Positions 1 to 7,924 of a stretch of 64,000 nucleotides of DNA are shown here, piece by piece (position 1 is the stretch's first letter; each line of letters opens with the position of its first letter). Made by a program: the position numbers and the translations under genes. Source of the DNA: DASSNR01 sp036278935 (GTDB lineage: Bacteria > Gemmatimonadota > Gemmatimonadetes > Gemmatimonadales > Gemmatimonadaceae); NCBI GenBank assembly GCA_036278935.1, contig DASUKA010000088.1, positions 1-64,000 on the forward strand. The letters run 5' to 3'. The notes under the pieces are model-generated. The model worked only from the letters and a program-made list of their open reading frames with translations, made no database searches and was not told the origin of the DNA.

Positions 1-1
1 T

Positions 2-658
2 GCGGCGGGCGCCGCGCCCGTGCGGGTTCTGGCGGACACTCAGCCGCCGGAAAATGTATGCGTCGGTCGGGACGGAACGCGCTTCACCTTGCGCACCCCC
101 GGCGGCGTGCGGCATCTCCACACGCCGCTCGTGGGGCGGCATCAGGCCATGAACACGGCCGTCGCCCTGGCCATGCTGGAGGCGGCGGGCGCGCCATACG
201 CCGCTGCCGCACGCGATGCGGAAACCATGCTCTCGCATGTCAGCATTCCGGGGCGCTTCCAGCAGTTCGGCGACATCATTGTCGATGTGGCCCACAACCC
301 GGCGGGCACGGCAGCGCTCTGCCACACGATCGAATTGCTGCACCTGCCGCGCCCGCTCACCGTGTTGCTCACAGTGCTGCGCGACAAGGATTGGCGGGGG
401 ATGATGGAGCTGCTGTCGCAGCACGCCGACCGCATCGTGCTGACGGCGCCGCCGAGCGTACCGGCCGACCGCGCGTGGGTGCTGGATGAGGCCGCGGCCT
501 TCGCGCACGAGCGCGGATGGAATGTCGTGGTCGAGCGCGATTTCGACCGCGCACTCGAGCTCGTGCGCGAGGGCGCGGCGACGACGCTTATCACCGGCTC
601 CTTCCATACGGTGGGAGATGCGATGGCGCGCTTGCCGCTCTGTTCGCCAGCCGCGTAG
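2..658 (+). CDS. folC: Folylpolyglutamate synthase / dihydrofolate synthase, C-terminal part (truncated by window edge)
   Basis: C-terminal 218 or so residues of a Mur-ligase-like FolC, which adds glutamates to folates (and glutamate to dihydropteroate) in the cytoplasm. The visible part has the PGRFQ motif and the DVAHNPAG motif that open the Mur ligase C-terminal domain, then a Rossmann-like domain ending in ITGSFHTVGDAM. The frame is open to the left edge, so about half the gene (family length near 420 residues) lies outside. The stop TAG is 9 bases before hisS, suggesting cotranscription. The assignment rests on motif recognition and is firm at family level. Confidence 0.9.
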   Translation, partial: AAGAAPVRVLADTQPPENVCVGRDGTRFTLRTPGGVRHLHTPLVGRHQAMNTAVALAMLEAAGAPYAAAARDAETMLSHVSIPGRFQQFGDIIVDVAHNPAGTAALCHTIELLHLPRPLTVLLTVLRDKDWRGMMELLSQHADRIVLTAPPSVPADRAWVLDEAAAFAHERGWNVVVERDFDRALELVREGAATTLITGSFHTVGDAMARLPLCSPAA

Positions 659-667
659 ATTTGGCGA

Positions 668-1963
668 ATGTCCCACGGAGCACTGCCCGGCTTTCGCGAT
701 ATCTATCCTGCCGAGTTCGCCGAGCGCACCTTCATTGTGGAGGCGTGGCGCGAGGTGGCGCGGCGCTATGGCTTCGTGGAGTACGATGGACCGCCCCTCG
801 AGCCGCTGGAGCTCTACACAAGGAAGAGCGGCGATGAGATTGTCGACCAGCTCTACACCTTCACGGACCGCGGTGGGCGCGCGGTGGCGCTCCGCCCCGA
901 GATGACACCGACGCTTGCACGCATGGTGGCGGCGCGCGCCAATGCCATGCGAAAGCCCGTTCGCTGGATGTCGATCCCGCAGCTCTTCCGCTACGAGCGC
1001 CAGCAGAAGGGACGCTTGCGGGAGCATCTGCAGCTCAACATGGACATCCTGGGCGAAGCGGATGTGACCGCCGACGCGGAGCTGCTCTCCGCGGCAATCG
1101 ACATCATGCGCGTGGCGGGGCTGACCGCGGCGGATGTGCGGGCCCGCGTGTCAGACCGGCGCCTGCTGCAGCAGTTGCTCACGCTTGTCGGTGTAAGCGC
1201 GGAGCAGTTGCCGACCGTGTTCGGCGCAGTGGACAAACTGGAACGTCAGCCGCGCGCCGCGCTGGAGGAGACGCTCGCGCGCGGTGGAATTGCGGCGCCG
1301 GTGATCGCGCGCATCTTCGAGATGCTTGGGATTCGGGATCTCTCCACGCTGCGTGCGGCATACGGCGCGGAGCCTGGCTTGCAGGACATCTTCGAGTCGC
1401 TGGAACGCTACTTCGACTATCTGGACGCGCTTGGCGTGGCGGAGTGGGTCCACTTCGATCTCGCCATCGTGCGCGGGCTGGCCTACTACACGGGTATCGT
1501 GTTCGAGTTGTTCGACGCGCGCGGCGAGTTTCGCGCGATCTGTGGAGGCGGACGCTACGACACGCTGCTGCAGGCGCTGGGCGGGGTGGACATGCCGGCA
1601 CTGGGATTCGGGATGGGCGATGTGGTGCTCGGACACGTGCTGCGCGCGCGCGGGCTCATGCCGGAGGGGGCTCCGGCGCTCGAGCTCTGGGTTGCCTATG
1701 CCAGCGAGGAATCGTTGCCCAACGCGATGCGCGTGGTCGCGGCATTGCGTGCGCGCGGCCGGAGCGTGGAATATGCCCTCGGGCATCAGAAGCTGGCGCG
1801 GCAGCTCCGCGCGGCGGGTGCGGCCGGCGCCCGCGAGGTGCTGGTGGTTGGCGCCGCCGATATACCGCCCGGCGAGGCGATCCTCCGGCGGATGGCGGAT
1901 GGCCAGCAGGAGCAGGTGGCGCTCGACGCGTGGATCGGGACACAGGGGAAGGTCGGAGTCTAG
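668..1963 (+). CDS. hisS: Histidyl-tRNA synthetase
   Basis: Class II aminoacyl-tRNA synthetase charging tRNA-His. At 431 residues it has the normal family length. Motif 1 region lies near residues 15-45; motif 2 is FRYERQQKGRLREH near 107-120; the histidine-specific block RGLAYYTGIVFE is at 269-280, with Ala where most bacterial enzymes have Asp (RGLDYYTG); motif 3 GFGMGDVVL is near 313-321. An anticodon-binding domain follows from about 335 to the end, which argues against the shorter regulatory paralogue HisZ. The ATG start is 9 bases after folC and is followed directly by a typical N-terminus (LPGFRDIYPAE). Confidence 0.93.
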   Translation: MSHGALPGFRDIYPAEFAERTFIVEAWREVARRYGFVEYDGPPLEPLELYTRKSGDEIVDQLYTFTDRGGRAVALRPEMTPTLARMVAARANAMRKPVRWMSIPQLFRYERQQKGRLREHLQLNMDILGEADVTADAELLSAAIDIMRVAGLTAADVRARVSDRRLLQQLLTLVGVSAEQLPTVFGAVDKLERQPRAALEETLARGGIAAPVIARIFEMLGIRDLSTLRAAYGAEPGLQDIFESLERYFDYLDALGVAEWVHFDLAIVRGLAYYTGIVFELFDARGEFRAICGGGRYDTLLQALGGVDMPALGFGMGDVVLGHVLRARGLMPEGAPALELWVAYASEESLPNAMRVVAALRARGRSVEYALGHQKLARQLRAAGAAGAREVLVVGAADIPPGEAILRRMADGQQEQVALDAWIGTQGKVGV

Positions 1964-2028
1964 GCGGCAGGTATTCGTGCGGTTGTCGGGAGGCTGGTGG
2001 TGAACGCGGGTGCGCGGGGCGCGCCCGG

Positions 2029-2057
2029 TTGGAGTCGCTCTCCGGCCTCCATAGCTC
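2029..2057 (+). promoter_or_regulatory. Possible promoter for proS
   Basis: TTGGAG (2029-2034), 17-base spacer, TAGCTC (2052-2057), about 28 bases before the proS ATG. The spacing is ideal but the boxes are imperfect, and readthrough from hisS is also possible. Confidence 0.35.
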
Positions 2058-2084
2058 GCACTCATCGCATCAACTCATTCATCC

Positions 2085-3554
2085 ATGGCCGAGGAAAGAA
2101 AACTCACGACGCGCGCGGAAGACTTCAGCGCCTGGTACAACGAAGTCGTGCTGCGCGCCGAGCTGGCGGATTATTCGCCGGTGCGCGGATGCATGGTCAT
2201 CCGTCCCGACGGCTTCGGCATCTGGGAGCGCATGCAGCGCGCCCTGGATGACGCGTTCAAGGCGACCGGGCACCGGAACGCCTACTTTCCGCTGTTCATT
2301 CCCGAAGGGTTTCTGCATCGGGAGGCGGAGCACGTGAAGGGCTTCGCCCCGGAGATGGCCGTCGTGACGCACGGCGGAGGCAAGCGGCTCGACGAGCCGC
2401 TCGTCGTCCGCCCGACGTCGGAGACGATCATCTACGCCATGTTCGCCAAGTGGGTGCACAGCTACCGCGATCTCCCGCTGCTCATCAACCAGTGGGCCAA
2501 CGTCGTGCGATGGGAGATGCGGACTCGGCTCTTCCTGCGTACGCTCGAGTTCCTCTGGCAGGAAGGGCATACCGCGCACGTCACGCACGACGAGGCGGAG
2601 GCGGAAGCGCGCAGCATCCTCGTCCTATATCGCGACTTCATGGATGAGTGGATGGCCATGCCGGTGGTCACAGGGCAGAAGACCGAGTCGGAGCGGTTCG
2701 CGGGTGCACTGCGCACGTACTCGTGTGAAGCCATGATGCAGGACAACAAGGCGCTGCAGGCCGGCACGTCGCACAATCTGGGGCAGAATTTCTCGCGTGC
2801 GTTCGACCTCACCTTCCAGACAGAGAGCGGCGGCAGCGACCATGCGTGGAACACCAGCTGGGGAGTGTCCACGCGGCTCATCGGTGGTCTCGTCATGACG
2901 CACGGGGATGACCGGGGGCTGCGCATTCCGCCGCTGCTCGCGCCCACGGAAGTGGTCATTGTCCCCATCTGGCGGAGCGACAGCGACCGGGTGCGCGTGC
3001 TGGAAGCAGCCGGTCGAATCTGCCAGTCGCTGGGCTCGTGGGAGCGGCGGGAGCCCAACCGCTTGCGCATCCACCTGGATGCCCGCGATACGCTCAAGCC
3101 CGGCGCGAAGTACTACGAATGGGAGTTGCGCGGCGTGCCCATCCGTCTCGAGCTCGGCCCGCGCGATCTGGAGAAGAACCAGGCGGTGCTGGTGCGCCGC
3201 GATACCGGCGCAAAGACGCCCGCGTCGCTTGACACGTTGGGGGAGGACATCGAGCAGCTGCTCGAGACCATCCAGGGCAGCATGCTCGAAACCGCGCGAG
3301 CGCGGCGCGAGGAGCACAGCGTGCGCGGCGCGATCACCTACGATCGATTCCGCGAGATCATGAACGACGAGGGGGCGTTCGTGTACGCCGGATGGTGTGG
3401 GAGCGCGGCGTGCGAGGCCAAGATCAAGGATGAGACGAAGGCTACCATCCGGGTGCTGCCGGACGAAGAGTTCCGTTCCGCGGAGCGTCCTGGCCGGTGC
3501 CTCTGTTGCGACGAAGTCGCCACGGCCGAGGCGCTATGGGCGAAAGCCTACTAG
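2085..3554 (+). CDS. proS: Prolyl-tRNA synthetase, archaeal/eukaryotic-like (type 3)
   Basis: Charges tRNA-Pro. The 489-residue length, the absence of the INS editing insertion of the E. coli type, and the C-terminal zinc-binding-like extension with cysteines in CGSAACE and CLCC and a terminal tyrosine (WAKAY) mark the short archaeal/eukaryotic-like ProRS, which some bacterial phyla also carry. The class II core begins with DFSAWYNEVVLRAELADY; the catalytic domain contains RPTSETIIY and the motif 2 region RWEMRTRLFLRTLEFLWQEG. The gene starts 121 bases after hisS, and its end overlaps lysA by 19 bases. Confidence 0.93.
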   Translation: MAEERKLTTRAEDFSAWYNEVVLRAELADYSPVRGCMVIRPDGFGIWERMQRALDDAFKATGHRNAYFPLFIPEGFLHREAEHVKGFAPEMAVVTHGGGKRLDEPLVVRPTSETIIYAMFAKWVHSYRDLPLLINQWANVVRWEMRTRLFLRTLEFLWQEGHTAHVTHDEAEAEARSILVLYRDFMDEWMAMPVVTGQKTESERFAGALRTYSCEAMMQDNKALQAGTSHNLGQNFSRAFDLTFQTESGGSDHAWNTSWGVSTRLIGGLVMTHGDDRGLRIPPLLAPTEVVIVPIWRSDSDRVRVLEAAGRICQSLGSWERREPNRLRIHLDARDTLKPGAKYYEWELRGVPIRLELGPRDLEKNQAVLVRRDTGAKTPASLDTLGEDIEQLLETIQGSMLETARARREEHSVRGAITYDRFREIMNDEGAFVYAGWCGSAACEAKIKDETKATIRVLPDEEFRSAERPGRCLCCDEVATAEALWAKAY

Positions 3555-4822
3555 TGCGTGCCGGCTTCTGGCGCGACGACACCGCACTGACCTGCGAGGG
3601 CGTCTCGCTCGAGCGTGTCGCCTCCGAGGTCGGCACGCCGGCGTACGTCTACAGCGCGGGCGCTATTCGCGGGCAATACGCGGCCCTTGACGCCGTGCTG
3701 ACGACGATCCCGCATCGGGTGCACTACAGCGTCAAGGCCAACTCCAACGGCGCCGTCCTCACACTGCTACGCGACCTCGGGGCCGGCGTGGACATCGTGT
3801 CCGGCGGAGAGCTCTATCGGGCGCTCCGTGCCGGCTTCCGCGGGTGCGACGTGGTATTCAGCGGCGTTGGGAAGACGGAGCAGGAGCTGCGCGAGGCGTT
3901 GGAGGCCGGTGTGCTGCTCATGAACGTGGAGTCGGAGGCGGAGCTGCGGTTGCTGAACGACGTGGCGACGCGGCTGGGACGCGACGCGTCCGTGGCGCTG
4001 CGGGTGAACCCGGAGGTCACGGTGGATACACCGCATCCCTATACACGCACCGGCGAGCGCGGCATGAAGTTCGGGATCCCCGCGGACGAAGCGCTCGAAA
4101 CCGCGCGGCTGGCGATGCGGCTTCCGCACGTGCGGCTCGCGGGAGTGGACATGCACATCGGGTCGCAGGTGGCGCAGGCGACGCCGTATGTGCTCGGAGT
4201 GCAGCGACTGCTGGCGCTGTGCGATCGGGTGCGGAGCGAGGGCGGGGACGACCTTCAATACTTCGATATCGGAGGAGGGTTTGCGGTGCCGTACCAAGCC
4301 GAGCCGCCGACCGACCTTGCCGCATTCGTAAAGGAGGTGCTCCCCCCCATAGCGGCTACCGGGTTCACGCTGCTGGTGGAACCGGGTCGCTTTCTGGTGG
4401 CGAACGCGGGCGTGCTGCTTACGCGTGTGCTGTATCGCAAGCGCAGCGGAGGCCGCGATTTCGTGATCGTCGATGCCGGCATGAACGATCTCATTCGCCC
4501 CTCGCACTATCAGGCGTACCATCGCATCGAGGCCGTGCGGCCCGTGCACACGCACCGCGCGGTCGACATCGTTGGACCGGTGTGCGAGAGCGGCGACTCC
4601 TTCGCCGCCGGGCGGGAACTGGACGATGTCCAGGTGGGTGACCTCGTGGCGATTCATTCGGCAGGCGCGTACGGAGCATCCATGTCATCCAACTACAACT
4701 CGCGTGTGCGCGCCGCCGAGGTGCTGGTGGATGGAGAGCGCTTCGCCGTGACGGCCCAACGCGAGTGCTACGAGGACCTCGTCCGGCAGGAGCCGGCCGA
4801 GTTGGACTGGAGGCGCGGCTGA
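3536..4822 (+). CDS. lysA: Diaminopimelate decarboxylase
   Basis: PLP enzyme of the alanine racemase/ornithine decarboxylase fold III group that converts meso-diaminopimelate to lysine. The PLP lysine is in HYSVKANSNG. The glycine-rich phosphate loop is GGGFAVPY, and the C-terminal barrel has the VGPVCESGD motif with the catalytic Cys. The 428-residue length is normal. I chose ATG 3536 (MGESLLVRAGFW), which overlaps proS by 19 bases; GTG 3497 or GTG 3554 are alternatives. The stop shares one base with the next ATG (TGATG). Confidence 0.92.
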   Translation: MGESLLVRAGFWRDDTALTCEGVSLERVASEVGTPAYVYSAGAIRGQYAALDAVLTTIPHRVHYSVKANSNGAVLTLLRDLGAGVDIVSGGELYRALRAGFRGCDVVFSGVGKTEQELREALEAGVLLMNVESEAELRLLNDVATRLGRDASVALRVNPEVTVDTPHPYTRTGERGMKFGIPADEALETARLAMRLPHVRLAGVDMHIGSQVAQATPYVLGVQRLLALCDRVRSEGGDDLQYFDIGGGFAVPYQAEPPTDLAAFVKEVLPPIAATGFTLLVEPGRFLVANAGVLLTRVLYRKRSGGRDFVIVDAGMNDLIRPSHYQAYHRIEAVRPVHTHRAVDIVGPVCESGDSFAAGRELDDVQVGDLVAIHSAGAYGASMSSNYNSRVRAAEVLVDGERFAVTAQRECYEDLVRQEPAELDWRRG

Positions 4823-5322
4823 TGCGCATCGGGCTCATGGCAGACTCGCACGACCACGTTCCGGCCATCGCGGAGTTCGCGAGCACCTTTCGCGACGCCG
4901 GCGTCGCCATGGTGCTGCACGCGGGCGACTACTGCTCGCCCTTCGCGCTCGGCGCTCTGCTGGCGGCGGGGCTGCCCGTGGCCGGCGTCTTCGGCCGGAA
5001 CGACGGCGACCGCGAAGGGCTGCGTGCTGAAGCGGCCAGGGGCGTCGGCGGCGAGCTGTATGAATCGCCGCACAGCGTTGAGCTGAACGGCACGCGTATA
5101 CTCCTGGTGTACGACATCGCCGACGTGAGCGACCGGTCGATCAACGCCCACGCGATCGTGGTGCACGGGTGCACGCATCTGCAGGAGCAGCGGCTGTGCG
5201 GCAAGACGCTGATCGTGAATCCGGGCGAAGCCTGCGGATGGTTGCACGGCGTGCCGACTGCCGCGATCCTCGATCTCACGACCAGGCATGTGGACATTCT
5301 GACGCTCAAGGGAGAGCCGTGA
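4822..5322 (+). CDS. YfcE/MJ0936-type metallophosphoesterase
   Basis: A 166-residue calcineurin-like phosphodiesterase. Metal ligands are visible in the usual order: MADSHDH (Asp8, His10), HAGDY, GRNDGD in the position of the GNxD motif, and VVHGCTH near residue 115. The family hydrolyses phosphodiesters in vitro and its physiological substrate is usually unknown. It starts on the last base of lysA (TGATG) and overlaps guaA by GTGA, so translation of the three genes is probably coupled. Confidence 0.8.
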   Translation: MRIGLMADSHDHVPAIAEFASTFRDAGVAMVLHAGDYCSPFALGALLAAGLPVAGVFGRNDGDREGLRAEAARGVGGELYESPHSVELNGTRILLVYDIADVSDRSINAHAIVVHGCTHLQEQRLCGKTLIVNPGEACGWLHGVPTAAILDLTTRHVDILTLKGEP

Positions 5323-6863
5323 CGCCCAGCCGCATCCTCATTCTCGACTACGGATCGCAGTACACCCAACTCATTGCGCGCCGCGTACGCGAGGCGCGTG
5401 TGTACTCGGAGATCCATCCGCCGACACGCTCCAGCGAGTGGATTCGCGAGTGGCGGCCGACCGGCATCATTCTGAGCGGCGGACCCAATTCGGTGTATGA
5501 CGACGGCGCTCCCACGGCGCCGCAGGACCTCTTCGAGATCGCGCCAACGCTGGGCATCTGCTACGGCATGAATCTGATTGCGCGTCTCGTGGGGGGAGAG
5601 ATCGTCCCAGCGCGGCAGCGCGAGTACGGGCGCGCCGAGATGGTCGTCGACTGCGCCGATGGACTGTTCGCGGGCTTTGCCGCGGGCGAGTCGACGACGG
5701 TCTGGATGAGTCACGGCGACCAAGTTCGGTCGATGCCGCCGGATTTCGTGATCACGGCCCATAGCCTCAACTCGACGATCGCCGCGTTCCGGCATCGCGA
5801 GCGCGCCATCTACGGCGTGCAGTTCCATCCCGAGGTCGCACATACGAGCCGCGGCGCTGAAGTCATCGCCAACTTTCTCTTTAGCATCTGCCACGCGCAG
5901 CCGGACTGGAACGCGGGCGCCTTCATCGAGCAGTCCATCGCGAGTATTCGCCAGCAGGTGGGCGGCGGGCGCGCGATCTGCGGGCTCTCCGGCGGTGTCG
6001 ACTCGGCCGTCGCCGCAGCGCTGGTGCACCGCGCGATCGGCGGTCAGCTCACCTGCATCTTCGTCGATCACGGCCTGCTGCGGGAGCACGAGCGCGAGCA
6101 GGTGGAGCGCACCTTTCGGGCGAATCTCGGGATGGCGCTGATCACCGTCGATGCGTCGGCGCGCTTTCTCGAGGCGCTCGACGGCGTCGACGATCCAGAG
6201 GAAAAGCGACGTCGCATCGGGCATACCTTCATCGACGTGTTCGAGGAGGCGGCAGCGTCCATCGGCGACGTCGAGTTCCTCGTACAGGGGACGCTCTACC
6301 CCGACGTGATCGAGTCATTCTCCCCGCGCGGCGGACCATCGGTCACCATCAAGACGCACCACAACGTGGGCGGGCTGAAGCCGGGGATGAAGTTCTCGCT
6401 GATCGAACCGCTCCGTGATCTGTTCAAGGATGAAGTGCGGCAGGTCGGGCGCGAGCTCGGGTTGCCCGAAGTGATCGTCGGCCGCCATCCCTTCCCGGGA
6501 CCGGGGCTCGCCATCCGCATCCTCGGCGCGGTGACTCCTGCCGCTCTCGATGTCCTGCGTCGAGCGGATGGGATCTATCTGGACGGCATTCGCGATGCGG
6601 GTCTGTACGATGCCATCTGGCAGGCCTTTGCCGTTCTGCTCCCAGTGCGCAGCGTGGGCGTCATGGGCGACTTCCGCACCTACGAGAACGTCGTCGCGCT
6701 ACGCGCCGTCACGAGTCAGGACGGAATGACCGCGGACTGGTTTCCGTTCCCACCCGATGTGCTCGCGACGATCTCCAGCCGGATCATCAACGAGGTGCAC
6801 GGCGTGAACCGCGTGGTCTATGATGTGAGCAGCAAGCCGCCCGCGACGATCGAGTGGGAGTGA
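5319..6863 (+). CDS. guaA: GMP synthase (glutamine-hydrolysing)
   Basis: Converts XMP to GMP with ATP and glutamine. The N-terminal class I glutamine amidotransferase domain (about residues 4-200) starts ILILDYGSQYTQLIARRVRE and has the nucleophile in LGICYGMN; the last residue is Asn where the family usually has Gln. His and Glu follow in QFHPEV. The ATP pyrophosphatase domain carries the P-loop GLSGGVDSAV, and the dimerisation domain ends with KPPATIEWE, the standard GuaA C-terminus. The 514-residue length is typical. GTG 5319 is chosen because it overlaps the previous stop (GTGA) and fits the family N-terminus. Confidence 0.95.
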   Translation: MTPSRILILDYGSQYTQLIARRVREARVYSEIHPPTRSSEWIREWRPTGIILSGGPNSVYDDGAPTAPQDLFEIAPTLGICYGMNLIARLVGGEIVPARQREYGRAEMVVDCADGLFAGFAAGESTTVWMSHGDQVRSMPPDFVITAHSLNSTIAAFRHRERAIYGVQFHPEVAHTSRGAEVIANFLFSICHAQPDWNAGAFIEQSIASIRQQVGGGRAICGLSGGVDSAVAAALVHRAIGGQLTCIFVDHGLLREHEREQVERTFRANLGMALITVDASARFLEALDGVDDPEEKRRRIGHTFIDVFEEAAASIGDVEFLVQGTLYPDVIESFSPRGGPSVTIKTHHNVGGLKPGMKFSLIEPLRDLFKDEVRQVGRELGLPEVIVGRHPFPGPGLAIRILGAVTPAALDVLRRADGIYLDGIRDAGLYDAIWQAFAVLLPVRSVGVMGDFRTYENVVALRAVTSQDGMTADWFPFPPDVLATISSRIINEVHGVNRVVYDVSSKPPATIEWE

Positions 6864-6871
6864 GAGGGCGA

Positions 6872-6963
6872 GGGTGGAGGGAGTAGGGGGTGGGGTGTAG
6901 GGGAATGGCACCCCGGCGAGGAGCTCTCCGCCCGCCTACCCGACACCCGACTCCCTTACACCC
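6872..6963. terminator. Imperfect inverted repeat between convergent guaA and the zinc-ribbon gene
   Basis: A G-rich arm (about 6872-6900, with GGAGGGAGTAGGGGGTGGGG) and a C/A-rich arm (about 6936-6963, with CCCGACTCCCTTACACCC) are imperfect reverse complements. They can form a long stem between two converging genes, fitting a bidirectional terminator. There is no clear U tract. Confidence 0.4.
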
Positions 6964-6984
6964 AGCCATTCGGTCGTACTCACC

Positions 6985-7335
6985 TTACTCCGTATAATAG
7001 ATGAACCTCCCACACGACTCGCAGGTGCGGATCTCGGTGTTGCGTTCCTTGTCGTGGCCCCTGCTGGTGGGAACGTGCACAAAGCATCCGTAGCAAACGC
7101 CATTGAGCACGGGGGCGACCACCCGTTCATGGCGGCGTGCGACGCGCTGGTAGGCCGCGCGCACGCGGGGGGAGAGCTGTGTTTCGCGCTCGGCAATGCG
7201 CTCGCCGATGCGCTCGGCGCGCTCGGCGGGATCCACGGGCACGCCCGCGGCTGCGTACTCGGCGGTGGTGATATCGCGGCGCAACGTCTCGAGATCCTGA
7301 ATCTCCAGCAGAATCTCCAACTCGGGATGCAACAT
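6985..7335 (-). CDS. C4-type zinc ribbon coiled-coil protein (CdsZ/DUF164-like)
   Basis: A small protein of 116 residues. Residues 1 to about 75 are charged and helical, as expected of a coiled coil. A C-terminal zinc ribbon has two CxxC knuckles, VCYGC and TCESC, and the typical ending GRFIYY. Family members are usually longer (about 240 residues), so this is a short form with half the usual coiled coil. Characterised relatives have been linked to ribosome or translation control; the role here is inference. It starts within the stop of the PTS IIA gene (TAATG), so the two are translationally coupled. Confidence 0.7.
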   Translation of the reverse strand: MLHPELEILLEIQDLETLRRDITTAEYAAAGVPVDPAERAERIGERIAERETQLSPRVRAAYQRVARRHERVVAPVLNGVCYGCFVHVPTSRGHDKERNTEIRTCESCGRFIYYTE

Positions 7336-7787
7336 TACACGCCCTTCTCCTCAAGGAGCGCCAGGAAGTCGTGCGGCGTCTGGATTTCGCAGAGACGCTT
7401 CGGGACGTCAGGCTCCTTGCTGAACTGCGCGATCTTCCCCAGCACGGGGAGGTACTGATTCGACACCTCGAGCGGCGGTGCCACGATGAGGAAGAAGAAG
7501 TTCACCGGCGCCTCGTCGATCGCCCTGAAGTCCACGCCCTCCATCTTGCGGCCGAACGCCACACGCAACTTGGTCACAACGAGTGATCGGCAATGCGGAA
7601 TGGCGATCCCGCGTCCGATGCCGGTCGAGCCGAGGTTCTCGCGGCGCTTCAGCATCTTGTACAACATGCTTTCCGACTTCTCGTCGAGCTTGAGCAGCGC
7701 GATCAACTCCTTCAGCACCTCATCCTTCGTGGTGGCGCGCAGCTCGAGTTCGATGGCGTCTTCAGTGAAAAATTGGCGGAGTTCCAT
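7335..7787 (-). CDS. ptsN: PTS IIA(Ntr)-like regulatory protein (paralogue 1)
   Basis: A 150-residue EIIA fructose/nitrogen-type domain. The phosphoacceptor histidine is His65 in GIAIPHCRS. No PTS permease, EI or HPr gene is seen nearby, so a regulatory rather than sugar-transport role is likely. A GAGG ribosome-binding site lies just before the ATG. It has its own promoter (7877-7849) back to back with that of dusB. A second paralogue is at 46016-46474; the symbol indicates family, not proven orthology. Confidence 0.8.
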   Translation of the reverse strand: MELRQFFTEDAIELELRATTKDEVLKELIALLKLDEKSESMLYKMLKRRENLGSTGIGRGIAIPHCRSLVVTKLRVAFGRKMEGVDFRAIDEAPVNFFFLIVAPPLEVSNQYLPVLGKIAQFSKEPDVPKRLCEIQTPHDFLALLEEKGV

Positions 7788-7848
7788 CTATGTCCTCAGG
7801 TCTCGGAGTGCCGGGTATCAGGCAGAAAAAAATTGAGCACAACACTCG

Positions 7849-7877
7849 AAGTTACGCATGGGCCGGAATAGTGTCAA
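7849..7877 (-). promoter_or_regulatory. Promoter of the PTS IIA / zinc ribbon operon
   Basis: On the minus strand TTGACA (7877-7872), 17-base spacer, TAACTT (7854-7849). The predicted start near 7842 gives a leader of about 55 bases. The -35 box is only 9 bases from that of the divergent dusB promoter. Confidence 0.65.
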
Positions 7878-7886
7878 ACAGCGACG

Positions 7887-7915
7887 TTGCATGTACTTCG
7901 GGGCACCGTTAGCTT
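7887..7915 (+). promoter_or_regulatory. Promoter of dusB-larB-GGDEF operon, near-leaderless
   Basis: TTGCAT (7887-7892), 17-base spacer, TAGCTT (7910-7915). The expected start is A7922, only about 3 bases before the dusB ATG at 7925, and no Shine-Dalgarno sequence is present. Confidence 0.55.
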
Positions 7916-7924
7916 CACTGCATC

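Noticed and set aside
668..1963. Possibility that this is the regulatory paralogue HisZ
   Set aside because: The complete C-terminal anticodon-binding domain and motifs 2 and 3 fit HisS.
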